Source: Batkoa obscura (Eukaryota > Entomophthoromycota > Entomophthoromycetes > Entomophthorales > Batkoaceae). From it: 64,000 nt of DNA. Below, one piece after another: positions 54,997 through 63,047 of the stretch. The stretch covers positions 186,001 to 250,000 of the forward strand of contig JASVEC010000035.1 of assembly GCA_030770535.1 (NCBI GenBank), written 5' to 3'. The notes under the pieces are model-generated. The model was not told where the DNA came from, did no database searches, and was given only the letters and a program-made list of their open reading frames with translations. The position numbers and the translations under genes were made by a program. Numbering within the stretch: the first letter of the stretch is position 1; every line of letters starts with the position of its first letter.

Positions 54997-56744
54997 TGGG
55001 GTTGTCTGAATTAATTTCATTATTTTATCCAATTTAAATATTTTGTATTTTAGAAACTTTGCTTAAGAGTCTATAAAATCAAATTTTTTATCAAAATAAA
55101 AGTACCCAGACACAGTTCTAAATCATTCTATTATAGTTTATACTGTAAGCTAGTTGAATTTCTACTAGATCTTAAATATATGTTCTTATAAAGCTTAATT
55201 GAGAAATATTTATTATTGACTGCTTTATAGCCAACATTGTAGATTTGTTACCGAATAAATAAACTACTTTAATGTTATAGTTATACTATTAATGTATTGT
55301 CAAGTTAACAAATAGCTACATGGGAGGGAGTGATTAGCCTCAAAACTATAATTAACCATTCTTATATAGTACAAGTAATATAATAATAGTTTTTACATAC
55401 TATTACGATTACTTGTTCTTTGACTATTTATTAACTTGGCTATTAATAACTTAAGTAATCTCAACATTTAATAATCTATTTGTATCATTTAACAAACTAC
55501 TTATTTGCTTAGTAAATATCAAAAAATTTAAATTGTCTGTTATCTTCGTAAGGTGATCTGGGATTGATCTTTTAATCCTTATATTTTCTATAGACTCTAT
55601 AACTCTAACAGCAACGTAGTTTATTGTTATGTTTAATAAAGTGTAAATACTTCTTAATACCTTGCATCTCTATTGTTCTTTTTGTATTTTTGTTTCTTTT
55701 ATACTTTTTAAAAATCATATCTATTTTCCCATTATTAACAGTTGAGTTATTAATTTTATTATGCTTGCAAATAAAAGTCTCAAATCTTGAGGTCAATTGA
55801 TCAATATCTTTTACTTTTATTTGATATATGGGGATGTATTTTTATGCTTAAGAGTTTTACTAACAATTTTCCCATCCAAATAGTGCTTAAAAGATGGGAA
55901 AAGTAATGAAACCAAAAAATACCCACACATGTATATCATCTGATGAATATTTACTATCATTATTTTTTTATTAAATCTTGATGAAATAGTTGGATCATTT
56001 AGTAAATGTTGTATAATAGTTTGAATTTGGTCATCTTTAATTTTTTTGTATTTTTAATAATAGGTTGTAACGTTGATATTTTATTACTATTATTACTTAT
56101 TTTTTAATAATCATATTGATTTCTATTTCTATTGAGCCCAAAACTTTTACATTCATCAAAAGAATATACTGAAGCTATAGTTATAATAACACTGCTTGTT
56201 GATTTTATTTCCTGTTTCCCTAAAGCACTAATTTTATACTTTGCTTGATTAAGTTTATTATTATTATTATTGATAGTAAACTTTGATAATATATCTTTTA
56301 TTTATTTTATTTTGTTATAAAATCTCATAAGCCCTTGGTTATTATAAGTAGCTCTTAAAATTGATGTAAATGAATTACAATGTTTATATCATATATTCCT
56401 CCCTATTATATTGAAATTTTCAAAGATTCCATTTCGAAGTTTAGTTATGAAAGTTTACATTTTATTTTTATTTCTATTTCGACAAAAAATAAAGTTAAAT
56501 AACTATTTATATAGCTGTATAATTATATATTATATATTCATTAAATACTTAACAAAAATAACATAATATATATAGTTATGAAAATTGATTATTTAAGGAA
56601 AGGAGACAATCAAAATAAGTTTTAAATAAAGAGATTCAATTTTAGGCTTTTTAGATTTAACTATCACATTAAAGATGCAAATTTAAAAATTTAAAATTTG
56701 GATTAATTTCTAAGTAAATTTTGAAGCCAGTTTGGACAACCCCA
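54997..56744 (-). mobile_element. Inverted, internally deleted copy of the 2.46-kb transposon
   Basis: Both inverted ends are present: TGGGGTTGTCTGAATTAATT at 54,997 and, reverse-complemented, TGGGGTTGTCCAAACTGGCT at 56,744, each with TA outside. A MITE occupies 55,829-55,929, and about 780 bp of the element (corresponding to roughly 38,040-38,820 of the intact copy) are missing exactly there. It also lacks the ~45 bp missing from the copies at 50,392 and 59,907. It has no working transposase, but with both ends it could in principle be mobilised in trans. Confidence 0.88.
55829..55929 (-). mobile_element. MITE copy at the deletion joint of a transposon copy
   Basis: TGGGGATGTATTTTTATGCT at the left and AAAAAATACCCACACA at the right, TA before it at 55,827-55,828. 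The flanking sequence on its left side and the MITE's own variants (CCCATCCAAATAGTG) also occur together at 59,806-59,940. Confidence 0.88.
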
Positions 56745-56746
56745 TA

Positions 56747-56993
56747 TATTAATAATGTAATTATAACATTAAAGTAGTTTATTTATTCGGTAACAAATCT
56801 AAAATGTTGGTTATAAAGCAGTCAATAATAAATATTTCTCAATAAAATTTTATAAGAATATGTGTTTAAGATCTATTAAAAATTCAGCCAATTTACGGTA
56901 TAAACTATAATAGAATGGTTTGGAACTGTGTTTGGACACTTTTATTTTGATAAAAAATTGGATAAAATAATGAAACTAATTCAAACATCCCCA
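56747..56993 (+). mobile_element. 3' end fragment of the 2.46-kb transposon
   Basis: Matches about 39,375-39,675 of the intact copy in the plus orientation (TTAATAATGTAATTATAACA to AACTAATTCAAACATCCCCA). It directly abuts the left inverted end of the minus-strand copy, sharing an ATAT at the joint. Confidence 0.82.
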
Positions 56994-57428
56994 TTTGTCA
57001 TTTTAACAGTAAAAAACAATAATATATTATTGTACTATTGAAAAGTAACTAAATAAATCATAAAACATAAAATGTATAGCTTTTTTTATTGCTACAGTAA
57101 TGAAATTACTAAATTCAATAATTTTAATATATTTCTGTTTGATTTAACTACTATATATATATGATATTAAAGCTTATAAGTATACAAGTTTTTTAAAGTG
57201 CAAAAAAGCAATAGGCATAAAAGGCGTTTTAAGAATAAAATTATTATTTGTAACTTTTTAGTAGAACATTCAATCACATTGCAATATCATTACGAGCTAA
57301 TATATATGTAAAATATCTACAAGAACTAGAGCAATGAGCAATTGAAGAATATAAATACAAAGTAAAATGTAGTAGAAAACATAAATAAATAAAAATCATA
57401 ACTTTGATAGTTCAATTAAACAATTAAG
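56994..57428. other. Upstream region of the two-repeat secreted protein
   Basis: About 430 bp, A+T-rich; no element recognised apart from a CTATATATATATG run near 57,150. Confidence 0.45.
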
Positions 57429-58688
57429 ATGAAATCAATTTTTGCTCATACCTCTTTAACCATTGGTTTAGCTTTACTTCAGTCTGCCTCGGCTCAACCT
57501 TTAAATAATAAAGGAGCATCAAAATCAGATATTAGTAAATGTTTCAGAGTTGATAATAATGAATGGGTAAACAGAACTGATACCAAAGTACCACCATGCT
57601 GGGTTGAAAACAATGGTAAGTATGACTGCTATGAGTATACTATTGGAACTCAGTGTTACGGCTGGCCGGGTATATTCGACATCACTCAAGTTCCAAATGA
57701 TGGTGATTCCCCTAGTACAGAAATGAATGTTATATATATACTCCAAAACGAGCTTGAAGTGGTTATTCATGGTTTTAAAACATTTTTTGAATTAACGAAG
57801 CCGGTGGTTAGTCAAGATCCCTCTAACAAGAAATTAAGTGATATAGTTTTAAAAGGGTCTGATCTTTATAGTTTAAGAAATAACTTTAATTTCATAAATA
57901 ATGTATTTCATCCAGACATCACTAATGTTGGTATAAAGACTAGAAAAAATGTTTCTGCTTTTGAAGGTAAAGAGCTTAAGGAAATCTTGAAAGGGGTTGA
58001 GTTAGCCTGTAGTCTTTTGAAAGTCGATAATAATCATGATGGGAAGCTTGATGAGTTAGCCGAACTTACTTTAACTAGAGATGAAATATTAGAACTAAGT
58101 CGTTCTTTAGAAGCTGCTAGTCCATATTTATTACCTAAGTCCAAAGAAGACGAAAAATTCGAGGAGCCTAATAAACAAATGGAAAAGAAAAAGTCTTGTA
58201 AGCTCAAATCAAACACAGCAAAGGCGGATATTGTATACCTTGTGCCACAAGATATAGAAAAGGCCATTCATGACTTTAGACTCTTTTTTGAGTTGTTAAA
58301 GCCAGCAACTGGTCAAGATGACTCTAGCAGGAAATTAACCAAATTGACTTTAAATGGACCTAAGCTTAGAGGAGCTAGGGAGGGCTTAGAATTTATTAAC
58401 AAATCATTCCACCCGGAGAGCATTGATACCAGCTTAAAAAATAGACCAGGCGTTGCTGCTTTTGAGGGCGAAGCACTCAATGAAATCTTGAAAGGGCTTG
58501 AATTAGCTTGTAATCTTTTGAAAGTTGAAGATAATGATCACGATGGGAAGCTTGATGAATTAGCTGAGCTTACTTTGGACAAAGTTGAAATATTAAGAAC
58601 AGCTCACTCTATAGAAGCTGCTTATCTAGGCTTACTTTCTAAGATGAATGGCTCTAATGGCTCTAAGGAAACTAAAGAGGATTTATGA
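57429..58688 (+). CDS. Secreted two-repeat protein with EF-hand-like loops
   Basis: An intronless 419-residue protein from ATG 57,429. It starts with a signal peptide (MKSIFAHTSLTIGLALLQSA then SAQ) and an N-terminal cysteine-containing segment (CFRVDNNEWVN, PPCWVENNGKYDCYEY, CYGWPG). Then come two tandem copies of a ~130-residue helical unit, roughly residues 95-240 and 275-405. Each has a start like IxxxIHxFxxFFEL(T/L)KP, an NNFNFINNVFHPD/EGLEFINKSFHPE block, an AFEG(K/E)xLxEILKGxELAC block, and a DNNHDGKLDEL or DNDHDGKLDEL loop. The D-x-N/D-x-D-G loop looks calcium-binding, but the twelfth position is Ala, not Glu, so binding may be weak. I do not know the family. Neighbouring genes B and C also encode secreted proteins. 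Confidence 0.75.
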   Translation: MKSIFAHTSLTIGLALLQSASAQPLNNKGASKSDISKCFRVDNNEWVNRTDTKVPPCWVENNGKYDCYEYTIGTQCYGWPGIFDITQVPNDGDSPSTEMNVIYILQNELEVVIHGFKTFFELTKPVVSQDPSNKKLSDIVLKGSDLYSLRNNFNFINNVFHPDITNVGIKTRKNVSAFEGKELKEILKGVELACSLLKVDNNHDGKLDELAELTLTRDEILELSRSLEAASPYLLPKSKEDEKFEEPNKQMEKKKSCKLKSNTAKADIVYLVPQDIEKAIHDFRLFFELLKPATGQDDSSRKLTKLTLNGPKLRGAREGLEFINKSFHPESIDTSLKNRPGVAAFEGEALNEILKGLELACNLLKVEDNDHDGKLDELAELTLDKVEILRTAHSIEAAYLGLLSKMNGSNGSKETKEDL

Positions 58689-59235
58689 TCACGGTAAAAT
58701 CAAAAGTGATAAATACGAATAAAGAGCAAATAAGTTTATGTTTTGATAATAACAAAGTTACCTGACACTTTATTCTATTTGTATTATTGACTTAGAATTA
58801 CTTTTTAATCAGTTTAAAAAATAAAGTATTTATTATTTTATATAGAAAAATAAAATTGATTAATGGTTAAGTTTTCAGGTAGTTTTTTTTTTATAATATT
58901 AGAAACAATTCGCTAACTATAGATTTAAAGTTAGTCACACTTATTATACTAATAACTAAATAGGAAGGTATTTGTTATAGAAACTTTAATACAGAGCTTT
59001 CAATATTAATGAAATAACAACTAAAATTTACTTAATTTTAGCGATATATTTTTTAGCTCATTATGTCAAGCATCTGATATGAAAATTTAATTCTCTTATC
59101 CTTATCACTATGATATACCTTTGAGTCAATTTATCGTATAAAATATATAAAGGCTAAATGAATGGATCATCAATTAAAATAAAAACCTGTTTTATTGTTA
59201 TTGACTGAACCATGGAATAATTACCCATAGCTAAA
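58689..59235. other. Spacer; second half is the inverted-duplication arm
   Basis: No gene. From about 58,905 the sequence pairs with 53,760-53,461 on the other strand (for example ACTAAATAGGAA and AGAAACTTTAATA blocks; ACCTTTGAGTCAATTTATCG). Confidence 0.55.
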
Positions 59236-59283
59236 GTGCAAAACATCAAAAAACAATGAACCATAAAAATACATATAAAAGGC
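59236..59283 (+). promoter_or_regulatory. Conserved upstream block of peptide gene B
   Basis: AAGTGCAAAACATCAAAAAA, then CAATGAACCATAAAAATACA and TATAAAAGGC; ends about 40 bp before the ATG. The TATA-like TATAAAA is the likely core promoter. Confidence 0.6.
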
Positions 59284-59324
59284 TCAAGACACTGTTAAAT
59301 TCCATATTAAACACATAACTAAAG

Positions 59325-59537
59325 ATGAACTTTAATATTACTTCTATCCTTTCCTTTTTAACTATTAGTAGCTTACTTATTTGCCAAATACACGCTATTG
59401 CTCCTTGTACTTATAGAGGTGGGGGTTGTAGACCTGCCAATCAAAGCTGTTATACACTTCAAGGTGTTAAAGGTTTATGCAAACTTTGTGAATGCATTCC
59501 TCAAGCAGCATTTGCTACATCTATTAATAGCCCATGA
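59325..59537 (+). CDS. Small secreted cysteine-rich peptide B
   Basis: Encodes the same 70 residues as gene A, from ATG 59,325 to TGA, with only a few silent or terminal base differences (the last codons read AGCCCATGA here and AGTCCATAG in A). Signal peptide about 1-24; six-cysteine mature part with C-x6-C-x6-C-x9-C-x2-C-x-C. Amino-acid identity with near-identical DNA points to a recent inverted duplication of gene plus ~600 bp of upstream DNA. Followed by a MITE and a transposon fragment. Confidence 0.77.
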   Translation: MNFNITSILSFLTISSLLICQIHAIAPCTYRGGGCRPANQSCYTLQGVKGLCKLCECIPQAAFATSINSP

Positions 59538-59805
59538 TATATATACTAAGATGAACAAAACACGTGTAGTGAAAATGAGTTTTATCGATATACAGAATTT
59601 GAAATAAATAAAGTATTAATTCTCCAAGTTTAATATTGTATTCTATGTTTTTTAAATCTTTCATTGTTTGGAACTGCTTTTTTATTAGATGCTTCATAAG
59701 TGCACACATTTTGACAAAACAAAGTTCCTAAGAGTATATGACTGCAATATAAAACTATGGATGCGAAAAAATAATTTAGACAAAATAATTTTAAAAAATA
59801 CAATA

Positions 59806-59906
59806 TGGGGGATGTTTTTCTGGTTTCATTACTTTTCCCATCTTTTAAGCACTATTTGGATGGGAAAATTGTTAGTAAAACTCTTAAGCATAAAAATACA
59901 TCCCCA
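59806..59906 (+). mobile_element. MITE copy at the 5' edge of a transposon fragment
   Basis: TGGGGGATGTTTTTCTGGTT at the left, AAAATACATCCCCA at the right, TA outside both ends (59,804-59,805 and 59,907-59,908). It carries the same variants as the copy at 55,829. Confidence 0.9.
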
Positions 59907-60357
59907 TATATCAAATAAAAGTAAAAGATATTGATCAATTGACCTCAAGATTTGAGACTTTTATTTGCAAGCATAATAAAATTAATAACTCAACTGTTAA
60001 TAATGGGAAAACAGATATGATTTTTAAAAAGTATAAAAGAAACAAAAATACAAAAAGAACAATAGAGATGCAAGGTATTAAGAAGTATTCACACTTTATT
60101 AAACATAACAATAAACTACGTTGCTGTTAGAGTTATAGAGTCTATAGAAAATATAAGGATTAAAAGATCAATCCCAGATTACCTTACGAAGATAACAGAC
60201 AATTTAAATTTTTTGATATTTACTAAACAAATAAATAGCTTGTTAAATGATAGAAATAGATTAAATGTTAAGATTACTTAAGTTATTAATAGCCAAGTTA
60301 ATAAATAGTCAAAGAACAAGTAATCGTAATAATATGTAAAAACTGTTATTATATTAC
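59907..60357 (+). mobile_element. 3' fragment of the 2.46-kb transposon
   Basis: Corresponds to about 38,817-39,300 of the intact copy and, base for base, to the reverse complement of about 55,828-55,385. It shares with the latter the MITE junction and the ~45-bp deletion. The small frame at 59,939-60,130 is a remnant of the transposase. It ends where the ~480-bp repeat begins. Confidence 0.85.
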
Positions 60358-60830
60358 TTTGTAAAATCTGGTACTCAGTGATTGGAGTCAAAAACAGCTA
60401 TTGTCTGGTTGACTACACTATAAATCGAAAGGTCTTAGTTTATGTGACTAAGATAGACTTGAATTATGAAGAATAGCACGTAATAGGCTACAGACTATGT
60501 AAAACAAATACAATAGATAATACTAATGTAAAATCTAGGTAAAATACTATCAAAAAAACTTAATGATTTTATTAAATACACGAGATATCAGGGAATAATT
60601 CAGTTATAAAGCCTCGAACTACTATACTCTGAGATCTCTTTTATACTTTGAAAAGTATAAATATCAAAATAAGAAGATAATATTCTTTGGATGGAGCTAG
60701 AAATTCTCATAGCAAACCAAACTAAGAACATGGGATTGATTTTCTCTAAACTCGAGAACACAGCAGCTTGGGGGATTACTATGCTATAATTAACCATGGG
60801 GCTGACAAAGCGATATTTCACACAAGGTCA
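60358..60830 (+). repeat. ~480-bp interspersed repeat, copy 3
   Basis: Blocks in the same order as at 6955: AAAATCTGGTACTCAGTG, GGTTGACTACACTATAAATC, CTACAGACTATGTAAAACAA, AAAGCCTCGAACTACTATAC, GCTAGAAATTCTCATAGC and AACCATGGGGCTGACA. It interrupts the transposon fragment at its left border. Confidence 0.72.
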
Positions 60831-62322
60831 TAAAATGGTTGTATGTTGAGTGTTACGACCAGTTCATTTTTAACTTGATAAAAATAATTTCAAAGAGAAT
60901 AATAAAAATGTAGAAATCATTGAATATTAAAACAGTTAAAATGCTCCAATGGCTTAAACACTAAAATCCATTACAATATTCCTCTATTGGGGGTTTCATT
61001 TGTAAACAAAATACCTATATTCATAAAATTTGAAAATGCGAATTTAAAACAATAGAGGACAGCAGATTGAAACACGAAAGGAATAATACTCCTGAATACA
61101 ATTGCATTTTAAACATACTCCAAAAGTCTGAGATAAATTAACTTTTAGCAAAGTGGTATCATTTAGTCCAAATCAGGATGGTGATAATGATAACCCATCT
61201 GAAAAAAAAACAAGTGATGTTGATATCTTATCTATCGTTTAACTTATAAATGGATAGTAGATTCACAACGCTAGTATATAATTTTAACTGTTATAATAGT
61301 AGTTGAAATTCTCTTCCTCTAAAAACACCCATGTGTATAAACTCTTCATACTTTTGGCTTGAATACTGCATTAATAACATATGGGCTTATGTTACAGATT
61401 ATTATTAGAATAAAAGATTGATGTGTATATTCAAACACACAATGAATTCGGCTTAATGTTAACAAGCTTATCACAACAGTCATCCTTCTCACCATGGATA
61501 CATCACATACAGTCAAAGTTCTCAATAATACGAAAAAGGTTTTTTTCAAAAGTAATAGAAAATGCATTTTATAAAAAATCCTATAATTTTAAAATTAAAG
61601 TCTATATCAATGTCAAATTAGATGTTAGTAATTTGAACTCAAGAATTAACAAGATAAGTAATACTACCAACGCTTTTTTAACTACTAACGTGATAGTAAG
61701 AACATAAAAAAAAGATTAAAAACATTATATCAATAACTATAAAAAAAAGAAAAATTTGTATAACTAGTATAAACTATGAATACTCTGTTTTTTATTTACA
61801 ACCCAAATAGTCATAACTGGAATAAGGCACCTAGTTTTGAAAAATTTGTAAACAATTTTATACCATTTCTGAAACTTTATTGAAATTTGTTTGTTTGATT
61901 TCATTTTATTATTTAAAAGTATTTTTAACCGCTGTACCATCCTTATTTACTTTTAATAACCATAAGGCCCACTATGACCTAGCTTATATACAATAAAATA
62001 CAGTGTGACATGTTAAGCTTAAAATTGCAAAATCAACCATCCTAATAACTAAATAGGAATATACTTTTTATAGAAATATTCATATGAAATTCTTGATATT
62101 AATAAGGAAATAATGGCTAAAGTTTAGATGTTTTTCATAATGTATTCCTTACCACATTATGTCAAGTAATAAGTATAAGAAATATTCTCCCTATCTTTAT
62201 TAAATTTACTTAAGCCAATTTACTAGATAAAACGTATAAAGGGTAAATGCATCTTTAGTTAATATAAAAACTTGCTTTCACCATTATTAATAATTGAGTT
62301 ATAAAATATGAACCACCTACGT
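60831..62322. other. Intergenic; contains one arm of a diverged local repeat
   Basis: No supported gene. 61,600-61,945 is related to 63,360-63,700 (see the repeat entries). From about 62,040 the sequence is a diverged relative of the region upstream of peptide genes A and B. Confidence 0.5.
61600..61945 (+). repeat. Diverged ~345-bp repeat, unit 1
   Basis: Shares ordered blocks with 63,360-63,700: GTTAGTAATTTGAACTCAA, AGTAATACTAC, GTGATAGTAAGAAC, AACTATGAATA, AACCCAAATAGTCAT, AAGGCACCTAG and TTTAAAAGTATTTTxAACC. No working frame; class unknown. Confidence 0.6.
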
Positions 62323-62376
62323 CTAAAGCGCAAAACATCAAAAAACAATGAACCATAAAAATAACATATAAAAAGC
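62323..62376 (+). promoter_or_regulatory. Conserved upstream block of peptide gene C
   Basis: AAAGCGCAAAACATCAAAAA, then ACAATGAACCATAAAAATAA and CATATAAAAAGCC; ends about 40 bp before the ATG. Much better conserved with A and B than the sequence before it. Confidence 0.6.
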
Positions 62377-62415
62377 CAGGCTCACTATTGAACTTTTATA
62401 AAAACATAATCAAAA

Positions 62416-62625
62416 ATGAACTTCAATATTACTTCTATCCTTTCCTTTTTGACTATTAGTAGCTTACTTGTTTGCCAAATACACGCTATTGCTCCTTGTA
62501 CTTATAGAGGTGGGGGTTGTAGACCTGATGGCCAGGTGTGCCAATTTACAGGTTTTAAAGGTGTTTGCAAACTGTGTGAATGTGTTGCACCACCAGTATT
62601 GGCTACATCCATCAATGGTTTATGA
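62416..62625 (+). CDS. Small secreted cysteine-rich peptide C
   Basis: A 69-residue protein from ATG 62,416 to TGA, the diverged member of the peptide family. The signal peptide is almost the same as in A and B (one Ile to Val change); the mature part keeps all six cysteines, with C-x6-C-x6-C-x8-C-x2-C-x-C. Most changes fall between the third and fourth cysteines (QVCQFTGFKGVC) and in the tail (VAPPVLATSINGL). Strong conservation of the signal peptide and the CTYRGGGCRP start, with changes between cysteines, is the usual pattern of a diversifying secreted peptide family. Confidence 0.75.
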   Translation: MNFNITSILSFLTISSLLVCQIHAIAPCTYRGGGCRPDGQVCQFTGFKGVCKLCECVAPPVLATSINGL

Positions 62626-62950
62626 ACTAAATATTAAGATTGACAAACTATATCTAATGAAAACGAACTTAGTTGACATATAAAACTTGAATTCAAATAA
62701 AATAGCAACCATTTAAATTTGATATTATGTTCTATGCTTTTAAACTTTAATTGTTTTATGATTGCTTTTTCTATTAAATTAGTCTATAAGTTTGTATGGA
62801 TTTTCATGCAAAATAAAATTACATTTATAATCAATACTTTCTAATTCCTTTGCATGAAAATGTATACAAACTTATGCCTTGGCTTAATATTAATATAATA
62901 TAATATTTTTGTTTAGATTTGATTAAATCTTATGACTTTCTTTTAATATA
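62626..62950. other. Spacer with a hairpin-forming inverted repeat
   Basis: Contains the inverted repeat at 62,786-62,875; otherwise no feature. Confidence 0.5.
62786..62875. repeat. Inverted repeat (27-bp arms, ~36-bp loop)
   Basis: The arms at 62,786-62,812 (ATAAGTTTGTATGGATTTTC then ATGCAAA) and 62,849-62,875 are reverse complements except for two positions. It could be a transcription terminator-like hairpin for gene C or the remains of a small palindromic element. Confidence 0.75.
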
Positions 62951-63047
62951 TGGGGATATATTTTTGTATTTAAGAATTTTACTAACAAATTTTCCGTTCA
63001 AATAGTGCTTAAAAAATGAAAAAACAATGAAACCAAAATCATTTCCA
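62951..63047 (-). mobile_element. MITE copy
   Basis: TGGGGATATATTTTTGTATT at the left, AAAATCATTTCCA at the right, TA outside both ends (62,949-62,950 and 63,048-63,049). Confidence 0.87.

Noticed and set aside
59398-59607. Alternative frames overlapping the peptide genes
   Set aside because: They are conserved only because the peptide genes are duplicated; they lack a signal peptide and cysteine pattern.
61423-61707. A 94-codon plus-strand frame
   Set aside because: No recognisable domain; it overlaps a diverged non-coding repeat and its counterpart near 63,400 is closed.
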